Below, in pieces: positions 16,660-25,629 of a stretch of 64,000 nt of DNA (its first letter is position 1; each line of letters begins with the position of its first letter). A program made the translations under genes and the position numbers. Below the pieces are notes generated by a model, which searched no databases, was not told the DNA's origin, and worked only from the letters and a program-made list of their open reading frames with translations. Origin of the DNA: JAGVIE01 sp964520905. GTDB taxonomy: Bacteria > Bacteroidota > Ignavibacteria > UBA10030 > SZUA-254. The stretch is taken from the NCBI GenBank assembly GCA_964520905.1, contig CAZFQL010000011.1, positions 87,819 to 151,818 on the forward strand, given 5' to 3'.

Positions 16660-17715
16660 GTGACCCAACATTTAAAAACTGCGTTCAAATATATAACGAG
16701 CATCGGTCTGACTCTTCTGTTTCTTTATTTTGCATTCAGAGGAACTGACTTTGCCGGTGTATGGCTGATATTGGCGGGAGCGAATTATTGGTGGGCTTTA
16801 TCGCTTCTGCCCATGCTGATAATAAGCCATATGTTGCGGGCGTGGCGATGGGAATATCTTCTGCGCCCGATCAAACGCGATCTGAAATACCGGAATCTTT
16901 TTTCCGCAACGATTGTCGGTTACATGTTGAACAATCTTTTTTCCCGTCTTGGCGAAATCGCACGTCCTTATGCCATCGGTAAGTTAGAAGGTATTTCACG
17001 CAGCGCCGCGCTGGGTACGATTATAGTCGAGAGAATTTTTGATATGTTATCTTTCATGATCGTTGTTGCTCTAATACCTGTTGTATACTCCGGACCGCTG
17101 ACTCAGGTATTTCCATGGCTTGAAGAAACCGGCATCTGGATTTCGATAGTGACGCTTATGGCACTCGCAGTGTTCACATTTCTCATGATGAGGCGGGATA
17201 TTGTCGTTCGCATTTTGGAATTTATTACACGGCATCTTTCGCCCAAAAATGCTAAACTTGTTCATCATATAACGCACTCTTTCTTGGATGGTTTTCTATT
17301 TCTGAAACAACCCAAAAATTATTTCATGATTGCTTTTTTAAGTGTGTTAGTTTGGATATTTTACGTTATCATGCAGTTTCTTCCGTTCTACGCTTTCAAT
17401 ATGACGGAGAAATATTCGCTCGATTTGGGGACTGCTATGGTCGTTCAGGCAATATCGAGCATCGGTTTCATACTTCCGACTCCGGGAGGAACAGGATCAT
17501 ATCATTATTTCGTCATTCAAACTCTGACAAAACTTTATGGCGTGAGTGACGATGTTGCAAGAAGTTATGCTACCGTCACACACGCAATCGGATTTATTGG
17601 AACTACACTATTAGGTTTTTACTTCTTCTTCAAGGATAAGCTCCATCTCGGAGATATGAAAAAACGAGAGTTGACTCAAGAACCGGCAAATGGAGATGAG
17701 GCAAATGAGAAATAA
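16660..17715 (+). CDS. Flippase-like integral membrane protein (LPG synthase transmembrane family)
   Basis: A 351-residue protein with about eight hydrophobic segments and the family motifs LRAWRWEYLLRP, NNLFSRLGEIARPYAIGK, TIIVERIFDMLSFMIV and ISSIGFILPTPGGTGSYHYFVIQTL. This is the membrane domain of lysylphosphatidylglycerol synthases (UPF0104), which flips or transports lipids or polyprenyl-linked substrates; the cytosolic aminoacyl transferase domain is absent. The start is GTG, 30 bases after lolA. Substrate unknown. Confidence 0.85.
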   Translation: MTQHLKTAFKYITSIGLTLLFLYFAFRGTDFAGVWLILAGANYWWALSLLPMLIISHMLRAWRWEYLLRPIKRDLKYRNLFSATIVGYMLNNLFSRLGEIARPYAIGKLEGISRSAALGTIIVERIFDMLSFMIVVALIPVVYSGPLTQVFPWLEETGIWISIVTLMALAVFTFLMMRRDIVVRILEFITRHLSPKNAKLVHHITHSFLDGFLFLKQPKNYFMIAFLSVLVWIFYVIMQFLPFYAFNMTEKYSLDLGTAMVVQAISSIGFILPTPGGTGSYHYFVIQTLTKLYGVSDDVARSYATVTHAIGFIGTTLLGFYFFFKDKLHLGDMKKRELTQEPANGDEANEK

Positions 17716-18385
17716 ACTTCTCTATTTTATAGGTATGCTTTTTTTATGTTCTCAAACCGCACTCTCTCAACCCGGCTCACCTCCAAGTGAGAGATTTTAT
17801 TACGGCATTGCCGTGGGATTGGGTGTCAGCGGTATAAACGCCCCTGACATGGTAGATTATCTTAATTATAATTTTACGCCGGCGTCAAAGCTCGATGATT
17901 TCGTGGCTGCCGCCGAATTTTTCGGATCCGGGGCATTTCAAATCTCTTCGTCATGGGGGATTAAAGTTGAATATGCTTATCTCATAAAAACATATACCAT
18001 ACCGGTTCAATCATTTCCCGATTATAATTTTACGAGTAAGATTCATATGCCCACCGTTCTCGCACAATATATTATTCCGGGAGATGGTTTTCTTTTTAAG
18101 TTTGGCGCCGGGGCGGGATATCATATCGCTCAATTTTCACAGGATCTATTTTATTCCAATACTCAATATCATGCTCAAGGAGTTGGAATCAAACTCGAAG
18201 CTGAAGGAAATACTGCCTTCGATGATCACCTATACGGTTATATTGCTATGGATATTCGCGGCGATTTTATGGGCGATTTTAAAGATTCCAACAAAAATTC
18301 AATAACCAACCGTGTTACAGGAAAAACTGTGGGGATGAATTTCTTCACTGTCGGTTTGAAATTCGGTCTTGCGTACTATTATTAA
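17705..18385 (+). CDS. Predicted outer-membrane beta-barrel protein
   Basis: A 226-residue protein with a signal peptide (MRNKLLYFIGMLFLCSQTALSQ) and a body of alternating amphipathic strands (FYYGIAVGLGVSG, WGIKVEYAYLIK, FLFKFGAGAGYHIAQF, YGYIAMDIRGDF, GMNFFTVGLKFGLAYYY) ending in aromatic residues. This fits an 8- to 10-stranded OmpA/OmpW-like barrel. The ATG at 17705, preceded by GGAGATGAGG, overlaps the end of the flippase-like gene by 11 bases; an ATG 15 bases earlier is less likely. Specific function unknown. Confidence 0.7.
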   Translation: MRNKLLYFIGMLFLCSQTALSQPGSPPSERFYYGIAVGLGVSGINAPDMVDYLNYNFTPASKLDDFVAAAEFFGSGAFQISSSWGIKVEYAYLIKTYTIPVQSFPDYNFTSKIHMPTVLAQYIIPGDGFLFKFGAGAGYHIAQFSQDLFYSNTQYHAQGVGIKLEAEGNTAFDDHLYGYIAMDIRGDFMGDFKDSNKNSITNRVTGKTVGMNFFTVGLKFGLAYYY

Positions 18386-18440
18386 AGTTTTTATTTTTAT
18401 TAACCCATATATTTTCAATAACAATTTACTTGGAGTGTCT

Positions 18441-19103
18441 ATGTTGCACAAGAGATTATTCAATATCATCATTGCGTTAATACTTCTGATAAGTTTATCA
18501 ACGGCTCAGGAGAAACAAAGTGCGAAAAAATTCGATAATCCTAAATTAGAGAAAGGAAATCTCGTGGTAATCATGAAAACATCGTTAGGAACGATCAAGA
18601 TAGAATTGTTCCGTGACAAAGCGCCGATAAGCGTGAAAAATTTTCTCAGCTATGTCGATGAAAAGTATTACGATAACACAGTGTTCCACCGCGTTATTAA
18701 AGGATTCATGATTCAAGGCGGAGGTTTCATGGCAGTCGATCCGATCAAACAAAAACCCCCAAAGGCTCCGATCAAGAATGAATCGGATAACGGATTGAAA
18801 AATGATCGCGGTACGATTGCGATGGCGCGGACGCAAGACCCGAACAGCGCGACATCTCAATTTTTCATCAATGTCGTCGATAACAACAGTCTCAATCGCG
18901 GTGCAGCCGACCCAAACGGATATGCGGTTTTCGGTAAAGTCATAGAAGGGATGGATGTAGTTGATAAAATCCGGGATGTAATAACCGGAAATTTACCGGC
19001 GATTGCCCACAGCGGCGATCAGGAGATGAAGACGACCTTCCAGAATGTACCGCTTACTAAAGTAGTGGTCGAATCCGTTCGTCGTGTTGATGTAAAGAAA
19101 TAA
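18441..19103 (+). CDS. Peptidyl-prolyl cis-trans isomerase, cyclophilin type, exported
   Basis: A 220-residue cyclophilin with an N-terminal signal peptide (LHKRLFNIIIALILLISLSTAQ). Catalytic-domain motifs are FRDKAPISVKNFLSYVDEKYYDNTVFHRVIKGFMIQGGGF, GTIAMARTQDPNSATSQFFINVVDN and YAVFGKVIEGMDVVDKI; the active-site Arg sits in VFHRVIKGF. It would assist folding of envelope proteins in the periplasm, fitting its neighbours lolA and a barrel protein. The ATG after TTGGAGTG is chosen over an in-frame upstream ATG at 18369 that overlaps the preceding gene. Confidence 0.92.
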   Translation: MLHKRLFNIIIALILLISLSTAQEKQSAKKFDNPKLEKGNLVVIMKTSLGTIKIELFRDKAPISVKNFLSYVDEKYYDNTVFHRVIKGFMIQGGGFMAVDPIKQKPPKAPIKNESDNGLKNDRGTIAMARTQDPNSATSQFFINVVDNNSLNRGAADPNGYAVFGKVIEGMDVVDKIRDVITGNLPAIAHSGDQEMKTTFQNVPLTKVVVESVRRVDVKK

Positions 19104-19117
19104 ATCGTCGGTTATCA

Positions 19118-20140
19118 GTGGCTAAATCGAAATCAAATGGTCTTTCGTACGAAGACGTAGAGCGTTCTATCCGTCAGAAGAAATTCTCACCCGTATATTT
19201 ATTTTACGGTGAAGAAGATTTTCTCATCCAGGAAATACTCGATCTTATCATCGATAAAGCAGTTGATTCATCGACAAAAAGTTTTAATCTGGACATTCTT
19301 TATGGTGCCGATGCTGATGCAATCGATATTGTTTCGCTTGCATCAGCATTCCCCATGATAGCTGAGTACCGTGTAGTAGTCGTCAAGGAATTCGATCGAT
19401 TAACTAATAAAGACAATCTGATTCCGTTCATCGAAAACGCACTGCCTTCAACTTTGTTAGTTTTAATCCTCGAAAAACCGGATTTCCGAGTGAAGATTTA
19501 TCAATCAATCAAGAAACATGCGACGGTTTTAGAGTTCAAGCGGATGTACGAAAATAAGATCCCGGAATGGATCGAAACTCAGATCGCAAAGTTAGGCAAA
19601 AGTGCCTCGCCCGATGCCTGCCAGCTCATTCAATCGCACGTCGGGAATTCCATAAGAGAAATCCGAAATGAGATAGATAAACTATTCATCTTTATTGGTG
19701 ATAAAAAATCGATTGATGTTGATGATGTTAATTCAGTCGTAGGAATATCGAAACGATATAATATCTTTGAACTCCAAAAAGCCATCGGGAGAAAGGATAT
19801 AGCGTCGGCACAGGAAATTCTCCAGAGAATGCTGGAAGCGAGCGAGTCACCGGTGAGTATTATTGTAATGTTGACGAAGTATTTCCAAAAATTGTACATC
19901 ATTTGGGATCATCTGGAAAATAAAATCACGAAGGATGAATTAATTCAAAACTTACGATTATCTCCGAAGCAAATTCCGCATCTGGGTAACGAGATTGCTA
20001 TCGCGGGAAATTTTCCTCCAGAGGCTCTTAATCGTTGTTTCGCAGCGTTAATAGATACGGATGAAAAACTAAAATCTTCAAGTCAGGATGAAAAGCTAAT
20101 TCTAACGCTTATGTTGCATAGCATGATAAGAGCGACATAA
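19118..20140 (+). CDS. holA: DNA polymerase III delta subunit
   Basis: A 340-residue clamp-loader subunit that opens the beta sliding clamp. The N-terminus FSPVYLFYGEEDFLIQEILDLI is diagnostic, followed by the degenerate AAA+ domain (YRVVVVKEFDRL, LVLILEKPDFR) and the helical collar domain (KRYNIFELQKAIGRKDIASAQEIL, LTKYFQKLYIIWD). The start is GTG. It ends the long plus-strand run that begins with rng. Confidence 0.92.
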   Translation: MAKSKSNGLSYEDVERSIRQKKFSPVYLFYGEEDFLIQEILDLIIDKAVDSSTKSFNLDILYGADADAIDIVSLASAFPMIAEYRVVVVKEFDRLTNKDNLIPFIENALPSTLLVLILEKPDFRVKIYQSIKKHATVLEFKRMYENKIPEWIETQIAKLGKSASPDACQLIQSHVGNSIREIRNEIDKLFIFIGDKKSIDVDDVNSVVGISKRYNIFELQKAIGRKDIASAQEILQRMLEASESPVSIIVMLTKYFQKLYIIWDHLENKITKDELIQNLRLSPKQIPHLGNEIAIAGNFPPEALNRCFAALIDTDEKLKSSSQDEKLILTLMLHSMIRAT

Positions 20141-20211
20141 TATATACTATGGATTGATCTCTGAAGGATAATTGTGTTCTCCCTTTTTTGTTAACACCCG
20201 ATAAATTCCGC

Positions 20212-20240
20212 TTGACATAGATATATTCTTGTCGTACATT
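20212..20240 (+). promoter_or_regulatory. Sigma-70-type promoter for the SPOR gene
   Basis: TTGACA (20212-20217) and TACATT (20235-20240) are separated by 17 bases and lie 36 bases before the downstream start codon. The -35 is a perfect consensus match. Confidence 0.65.
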
Positions 20241-20275
20241 TGATGGGGGCAAGAATTCCATTCAAATAATTTTTT

Positions 20276-20803
20276 ATGCCGTTAAATATCAAAGAAAATG
20301 AAAAACCGCTGATTGCGGATGTTATCAGCCACGAACCAATACTGCATTCACCTCAAAAGGAACGTCCGTTATTCCGCAATTTAATACTTGTTGGATTTGT
20401 ATCGGTCGTGTTGGCATCGCTCATCTTTCTTGTCTATATATTTTCTGATAAGAAAAATATCCAAACTGAAACTCATAATGCGATTGTCACTGAGCATGAA
20501 CAACAAGGAGAGATAGATGTGGCTCAACCAGAAGCGCCGTTAAAACCGGTAACTGAACCTTCAAAAGCAGAACTACCGGATGGTAACTTAACAATTTATA
20601 TAGCTTCGTATGTCGATCAATCGATCGCTGATGATGAAGTTGCTCGGTGGAAAGAAGCAGGATACCCGGCTTTAGTTGTAGGGGTGGATAAACATTATAG
20701 AGTTTCGCTGGGTCAATTCGATTCAGTATCTGCCGCAAAACAATCGGCAGAAGATTTGCAAGAAGCATTTGAAAATGGATATTGGATTGGAAGCTTGAAA
20801 TGA
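20276..20803 (+). CDS. SPOR-domain membrane protein
   Basis: A 175-residue bitopic protein: cytosolic N-terminus, one membrane helix (about 41-61, LILVGFVSVVLASLIFLVYIF), an acidic linker and a C-terminal SPOR domain (TIYIASYVDQSIADDEVARWKEAGYPALVV...HYRVSLGQFDSVSAAKQSAEDL). SPOR domains bind denuded glycan strands of septal peptidoglycan, so a role at the division site is likely. The gene has its own promoter and stands alone. Confidence 0.88.
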   Translation: MPLNIKENEKPLIADVISHEPILHSPQKERPLFRNLILVGFVSVVLASLIFLVYIFSDKKNIQTETHNAIVTEHEQQGEIDVAQPEAPLKPVTEPSKAELPDGNLTIYIASYVDQSIADDEVARWKEAGYPALVVGVDKHYRVSLGQFDSVSAAKQSAEDLQEAFENGYWIGSLK

Positions 20804-20815
20804 TAGGTGATGATT

Positions 20816-20844
20816 TTGCGATTCTGAATGAATCTTTGTATATT
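20816..20844 (+). promoter_or_regulatory. Sigma-70-type promoter for rpmE
   Basis: TTGCGA (20816-20821), 17-base spacer, TATATT (20839-20844), ending 36 bases before the rpmE ATG, which itself is preceded by TTGGAG. Confidence 0.6.
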
Positions 20845-20880
20845 AGTACCACATTTTGATATAGAATTGGAGAAATTTTA

Positions 20881-21105
20881 ATGAAAAAAGGTATTCATCC
20901 CCAGTACAAGAAATCAATGGTTACTTGCGTATGCGGTAGCATATTTGAGACACGATCTACTGCAGGAAATCTGAAGATCGAAATTTGTTCGAAATGCCAT
21001 CCGTTTTTTACCGGGAAACAAAAACTAATGGATTCCGCCGGTCGCGTTGAGCGCTTTAACAGAAAATACGGTAAGAAAACTCAAGAGGCGGCAGCTACGG
21101 TATAA
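20881..21105 (+). CDS. rpmE: Ribosomal protein L31 (zinc-binding type)
   Basis: A 74-residue large-subunit protein starting MKKGIHPQYKKSMVTCVCGSIFETRST and containing CSKCHPFFTGKQKLMDSAGRVERFNRKYG. The four cysteines (CVC and CSKC pairs) mark the C+ form that binds zinc; the C- paralog used under zinc limitation is not in the window. It has its own promoter and a strong terminator. Confidence 0.97.
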   Translation: MKKGIHPQYKKSMVTCVCGSIFETRSTAGNLKIEICSKCHPFFTGKQKLMDSAGRVERFNRKYGKKTQEAAATV

Positions 21106-21133
21106 GGGGATACACATCGCTAATTTATCACGA

Positions 21134-21167
21134 AACGGAATTCTGAGGAATCGGAATTCCGTTTTTT
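21134..21167 (+). terminator. Intrinsic terminator after rpmE
   Basis: AACGGAATTC and GAATTCCGTT form a 10-bp stem over a 10-base loop, followed by a run of T. Confidence 0.88.
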
Positions 21168-21182
21168 ACTCATAGCAATTTT

Positions 21183-22436
21183 ATGCAAATTTGTATATTC
21201 GAAGATAAATACTATAAGAATTTTCTTCCGCTGGTTTACTTCCGACCCGTTTACCATTTGCATTGCGGAGTTTTTTCTTTGAGGGAAAAAATCGAGAGCA
21301 TGTTCCCTAAAATACAAACCGTTCTTCATATGCGCGAAGACCTTGCCGAGAATGTTTCCGAAAATTTCCCGCTGCTGAAAATTAATCGTTTACCGAGCGA
21401 TGATATTTGGTTTATTAACGGCAGAGTTCTGGCTGATGAGAATCTCGTAAAATTTCTTAAATCCAATTCGGTAACAGAGAAGGTTTATATTCACGGCGAC
21501 ACAATCGCTGCCGCTTTCGTCAAACGTGGAAATCTTTCAAAATTATCCGGTAACTTAAGCAATCTTACAATAGATGAATCGTTGTTCAAAAATATTCCGT
21601 CTGAAATATTTTCAGGAACGATCATGCAGTTTCCTTGGGATACAGTAAACCATACTGCCGAAGAAATTAGCAGAGATTTTAGACGCTCAAAGATCAAAAA
21701 TAAAATAACCGGGAAAGTTTATGCCGGTTCCCACCTTATTAATAAGAAAAACATAATCATCGGTAAGGGATCTATTGTCAAACCGGGCGCCGTTCTTGAT
21801 GCCGAGAAGGGATCGATAATAATTGGCAAAAACGTCACCATTATGCCGAATGCAGTTATCGAGGGACCATCATTCATCGGAGATAATTCAATCGTCAAGA
21901 TCGGGGCGAAGATTTATCACGGCACATCGATCGGTAAGTGGTGCAAAGTCGGAGGGGAGATTGAAGCTTCGATTATCCAGTCTTATTCCAATAAACAGCA
22001 TGAGGGATTTCTTGGCCATTCCTATTTAGGAAGCTGGGTGAACCTTGGCGCCGATACAAACACGAGCGATTTGAAAAATAATTATAGTACGATTCGTATT
22101 CACGTGAACAACAAGATTATGGATTCCGGTCAACAGTTCATTGGACTGACCATGGGCGATCACTCTAAATCCGGAATAAATGTCATGTTTGATACAGGAA
22201 CAGTTGCCGGAGTATCCAGCAATGTTTTCGGTTCGGGTTTGCCATCCAAGTTTATTCCTTCTTTTGCATGGGGTGGACAAACGGGGTTTACGATCTATGA
22301 TCTGGAAAAATCGCTCGATACCATGCGTATCGTCATGGCGCGGCGAAATCTGAAGATGTCGGCAGCGTATGAAAGGTTAGTTCGAAAGATTTTTGGCGAC
22401 ACCGTTGAGGAAAGACGAAGCGCGGGGGTGAAATGA
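21183..22436 (+). CDS. GlmU-like sugar nucleotidyltransferase-family protein
   Basis: A 417-residue protein typical of Bacteroidota and relatives, annotated there as GlmU family or putative sugar nucleotidyltransferase. The N-terminal part (ICIFEDKYYKNFLPLVYFRPVYHLHCG) is a divergent nucleotidyltransferase domain without the canonical signature loop. From about residue 180 hexapeptide repeats build a left-handed beta helix (GKGSIVKPGAVLDAEKG, IGKNVTIMPNAVIEGPSFIGDN, VGGEIEASIIQSYSNKQHEGFLGHSYLGSWVNLGADT). The latter motif resembles the GlmU acetyltransferase site. It may make UDP-sugars for the cell wall; the exact activity is not settled. It overlaps rsmB by four bases. Confidence 0.75.
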   Translation: MQICIFEDKYYKNFLPLVYFRPVYHLHCGVFSLREKIESMFPKIQTVLHMREDLAENVSENFPLLKINRLPSDDIWFINGRVLADENLVKFLKSNSVTEKVYIHGDTIAAAFVKRGNLSKLSGNLSNLTIDESLFKNIPSEIFSGTIMQFPWDTVNHTAEEISRDFRRSKIKNKITGKVYAGSHLINKKNIIIGKGSIVKPGAVLDAEKGSIIIGKNVTIMPNAVIEGPSFIGDNSIVKIGAKIYHGTSIGKWCKVGGEIEASIIQSYSNKQHEGFLGHSYLGSWVNLGADTNTSDLKNNYSTIRIHVNNKIMDSGQQFIGLTMGDHSKSGINVMFDTGTVAGVSSNVFGSGLPSKFIPSFAWGGQTGFTIYDLEKSLDTMRIVMARRNLKMSAAYERLVRKIFGDTVEERRSAGVK

Positions 22437-23824
22437 ATTCTGATACTGGAGAATTTAAAACGCAAACCGTTCTACATCAGGATAAGCCGACTCTTTATGC
22501 TGGTCCGCGCGGAACCGCTGTAAAAATTCTAAACCGTGTAGAGAGAACGGATTCATATCTCGACAAATTACTCGATGCCGAGCTTAAGTCGAAAGATGTT
22601 GCCGACATCGATAAAAGTTTACTTGCAGAAATAGTACATGGCGTTATGCGCTGGCAAGGGCGACTCGACTGGGTACTGAATGGATTCACGCACGGTAATT
22701 TTTCCAAATCGGAGGTTAACGTACGTAATGCTCTTCGTGTTGCACTTTACCAAATTCTTTTTCTTAACCATGTTCCTCAGTATGCTGCTGTAAATGAAGC
22801 TGTTGAATTCATTAAGCGGATTCGTGGCGATAAGTTTGCCGGTTTCGTGAATGCGGTATTACGCAACATAATTCGGACGATTGACGGCATACATTATCCC
22901 AATCCCGAAGAAGATCTCAATCAATACATAGCGGTCTATTACTCTCATCCTGCCTGGATGGTAAAGCGATGGCTTCCCCGTTTTGGACGTGAGGATTTGG
23001 AAAAGCTACTCATTGCAAATAATGAAGTCCCCGGCTTGACTCTTCGTATTAATAAGTTAAAAATTTCTTCATCGGAATTTCTCTCGTTGATCGAAAAGCA
23101 GAATGTCCCATTCCAAGGATCAACGCTTATAGATTATTTCATTAAAGTGAAGAGTCTATCCGGGATTTCTCAGATGAACATTTTCCAGAGCGGATATTTC
23201 TCTATTCAGGATGAAAGCGCGGCTCTCCCCGTTCTTCTTCTCAATCCTCAGCCGGGCGAGCGCGTTATCGATATGTGTGCGGCACCTGGCGGCAAAACGA
23301 CATTTATCGCCGAACTGATGAACAATCAAGGCGAGATTGTAGCAGTTGATAAATATGAAAGCAAATTAAATTTGATTAAACTGAGTTGTGACCGGCTCGG
23401 CATTAAGAATGTTCAGCTGATTGTGGGCGATAGCTCAATATCGGATATTCCTGCAGCGGATAAAATTCTGGTCGACGCGCCTTGTTCCGGGTTAGGTACA
23501 CTGAGGAAAAAGCCAGATATTAAATGGAAACGAGAACCGGAGGATATTACTCGGCTGGTTAAACAACAACTCGCATTGCTTGAGAATGCGGCAAAATTGT
23601 TAAAACCGGGCGGAGCGCTCGTTTACAGTACATGTACGACTGAACCTGAGGAAAACGATCAGTTGATAAAATCGTTTTTGCAGAAACATCCCGAGTTTAA
23701 AATCGATGATGCATCTAAGTTTGTTAATAAAGCTGTCGTTACAGCAGAAGGGATGATTGAGACGTTCCCTCATAAACATCACATTGATGGATCCTTCGCT
23801 GCGCGACTTATCAAATCTCAATAA
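22433..23824 (+). CDS. rsmB: 16S rRNA (cytosine-967-C5)-methyltransferase
   Basis: A 463-residue RsmB (Sun) protein. Residues ~27-165 form a NusB-like RNA-binding domain (VHGVMRWQGRLDWVLN, AVNEAVEFIKRIRGDKFAGFVNAVLR). The SAM-dependent domain has MCAAPGGKTTFIAELM, ILVDAPCSGLGTLRKKPDIKW with the first conserved Cys, and YSTCTTEPEEND with the catalytic Cys. It methylates C967 of 16S rRNA. Start overlaps the GlmU-like gene as ATGA. Confidence 0.94.
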   Translation: MNSDTGEFKTQTVLHQDKPTLYAGPRGTAVKILNRVERTDSYLDKLLDAELKSKDVADIDKSLLAEIVHGVMRWQGRLDWVLNGFTHGNFSKSEVNVRNALRVALYQILFLNHVPQYAAVNEAVEFIKRIRGDKFAGFVNAVLRNIIRTIDGIHYPNPEEDLNQYIAVYYSHPAWMVKRWLPRFGREDLEKLLIANNEVPGLTLRINKLKISSSEFLSLIEKQNVPFQGSTLIDYFIKVKSLSGISQMNIFQSGYFSIQDESAALPVLLLNPQPGERVIDMCAAPGGKTTFIAELMNNQGEIVAVDKYESKLNLIKLSCDRLGIKNVQLIVGDSSISDIPAADKILVDAPCSGLGTLRKKPDIKWKREPEDITRLVKQQLALLENAAKLLKPGGALVYSTCTTEPEENDQLIKSFLQKHPEFKIDDASKFVNKAVVTAEGMIETFPHKHHIDGSFAARLIKSQ

Positions 23825-23851
23825 TATTAACTAAATCGGAATTGAGTACTT

Positions 23852-25081
23852 ATGAAAGCTATCATTAAACAAAAGCCACAAATGTATCAGGCATGGCAAA
23901 AAGGATTTCAGCTTGTTGAGAGGGAGACACCAACAGTTCAAAATTCTGAAGATATTCAATTTAAAGTTGTTGCCGCCGGTATATGCGGCACCGATGTTGG
24001 TATTTACAATTCAAAAGACTCGCTAAAGAACAGCATGGCGAATATCTCACCGGATGGTGTAACAATCGGACATGAATTCTGCGGAAGGATCACTGATGCA
24101 GGAGTGAAAGCCAGAGTGCGACTCGCTAGTCAGGTAATTCAAAAATCAAAAGAGTACAAAGAAATCAAGAAGTTCGTTAAAAATCGGACTGCCGCACAAC
24201 TGGCTAAAGATAAATCATTGATTGAATACTTGAATAAAAATTTCATCGCTACTGCCGAGATGCACATAACTTGCGGTGAATGCGCCCAGTGCAAGTTAGG
24301 TGATTTCCATGTTTGCACAAAGACAGTGATTCGCGGATTACACGGCGACGGCTCTTATGCTGAATATATTGTACTACCCGCTGAGAATGTATTGATCTTC
24401 AAAAACGGAGAAATACCGGAAGAGATCGTTGGTTTCATGGATGCAATCGGGAATGCTGCACATACGGTACAGGTTCTTAAATCGATTAAGGGTAAAACAG
24501 TTGCAGTGCTTGGACTTGGCGTAATCGGACTAATGTCGGTTGCTATTGCAAAGGGTGCCGGCGCGAAAAAGATTCTTGTAACAGATGCCTCTCACGGTGA
24601 AAACACACATGAGAAATTGGAAGCGTTAAAATTCAAGATGGCGCGCTCACTCGGCGCTGATGCTTGTTTTGACGTATCGATACCGGAAGAGAAGAAAGAA
24701 TTTTATAAGATTGCAAAAGAACAAAACCACGGAGCGGGTGTTGATGCTGTGCTCGAAATGTCGGGCAGTTACCATGCATACGACGATGCTTTTAATGTTG
24801 TGCGAATGGGCGGAGAGATTGCTCTCCTCGGTTTAACAAGCGGAACATTGCCCGTTGATTTTTCGAAGCATGTAATATTCCCCGGTATTACGATTCATGG
24901 AGTTATCGGAAGACGTGTCTGGTCAACATGGGATATTATGACGGAAATATTGAAGAAGGGATTAGCAAAGAGGTTTATGAAAGCCGGTTTCGTAACTCAT
25001 CAAGTCCCATTAGTAGATTATGATAAGGGCTTTCAAGCAATAATCAACGGCGACGCATTAAAGGTTTTACTAAGACCGTAA
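23852..25081 (+). CDS. tdh: Zinc-dependent dehydrogenase, L-threonine 3-dehydrogenase-like, with insertion
   Basis: A 409-residue medium-chain dehydrogenase. The catalytic-zinc ligands are in AAGICGTDVG and IGHEF, the structural-zinc cysteines in CGECAQCKLGDFHVC, and the NAD-binding site in GLGVIGLMSVAIAKGAG. HITCGECAQC and FMDAIGNAAHTV resemble Tdh. With Kbl-family genes nearby, oxidation of threonine to 2-amino-3-ketobutyrate is the best guess. Odd: instead of the usual short GDRV segment there are about 40 extra residues (about 92-135, SQVIQKSKEYKEIKKFVKN...) rich in Lys and predicted helical, placed between the two zinc sites. Tdh is usually near 340 residues. Confidence 0.75.
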   Translation: MKAIIKQKPQMYQAWQKGFQLVERETPTVQNSEDIQFKVVAAGICGTDVGIYNSKDSLKNSMANISPDGVTIGHEFCGRITDAGVKARVRLASQVIQKSKEYKEIKKFVKNRTAAQLAKDKSLIEYLNKNFIATAEMHITCGECAQCKLGDFHVCTKTVIRGLHGDGSYAEYIVLPAENVLIFKNGEIPEEIVGFMDAIGNAAHTVQVLKSIKGKTVAVLGLGVIGLMSVAIAKGAGAKKILVTDASHGENTHEKLEALKFKMARSLGADACFDVSIPEEKKEFYKIAKEQNHGAGVDAVLEMSGSYHAYDDAFNVVRMGGEIALLGLTSGTLPVDFSKHVIFPGITIHGVIGRRVWSTWDIMTEILKKGLAKRFMKAGFVTHQVPLVDYDKGFQAIINGDALKVLLRP

Positions 25082-25258
25082 CCACTAATATTATCTTTGA
25101 CTTTTGTTATCGACCAAAGTCTGATTATAAATCGGACTATCTTTATGAATTTAAAAGGAATTATTTTATATTTGATCTGCACATCAGCAGCCATCCGCGT
25201 TCTTCCGAATATTTCATCTATTATTTTTGATTTTATGGTCTGATTTTATCCATCAAGT

Positions 25259-25618
25259 ATGATAAAAGGTACTGGCATTGATATCGTTGAGATGGAAAAA
25301 TTCACTAAGATCAAAAACGACAACGATTTTATCAAGCAGATACTTACATCGAATGAAATCTCGAATCTGGCAAATAGGAATAAGTGTGAAGTTCAAATCG
25401 CGACTATTTTCGCAATTAAGGAAGCAGTATTGAAAGCGTTGGGATGGGGAATAACATTCGGTTCATACTGGCATGAAATAAACGTCGCGGAAGATTTGCA
25501 AGTATCGCTAACGGGCAATCTGAAAAAACGTGCAGATGAAATACAAGTTTCAAAGATTCACAGCTCATATTCATATTCAAAAAATTATTTAACGGCATTT
25601 GTACTTCTTGAAGGATAA
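25259..25618 (+). CDS. acpS: Holo-acyl-carrier-protein synthase (phosphopantetheinyl transferase)
   Basis: A 119-residue AcpS-family enzyme that transfers phosphopantetheine from CoA to a serine of ACP. MIKGTGIDIVEMEKF holds the magnesium-binding Asp and IFAIKEAVLKALG the catalytic Glu/Lys motif (usual form FAAKEAxxKALG); HSSYSYSKNYLTAFVLLE is the C-terminal strand pair. It lies 11 bases before an acyl-CoA ligase and close to an acyl carrier protein, so it may be dedicated to that carrier rather than the fatty-acid synthase one. Confidence 0.85.
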   Translation: MIKGTGIDIVEMEKFTKIKNDNDFIKQILTSNEISNLANRNKCEVQIATIFAIKEAVLKALGWGITFGSYWHEINVAEDLQVSLTGNLKKRADEIQVSKIHSSYSYSKNYLTAFVLLEG

Positions 25619-25629
25619 AAGGAAAATAC

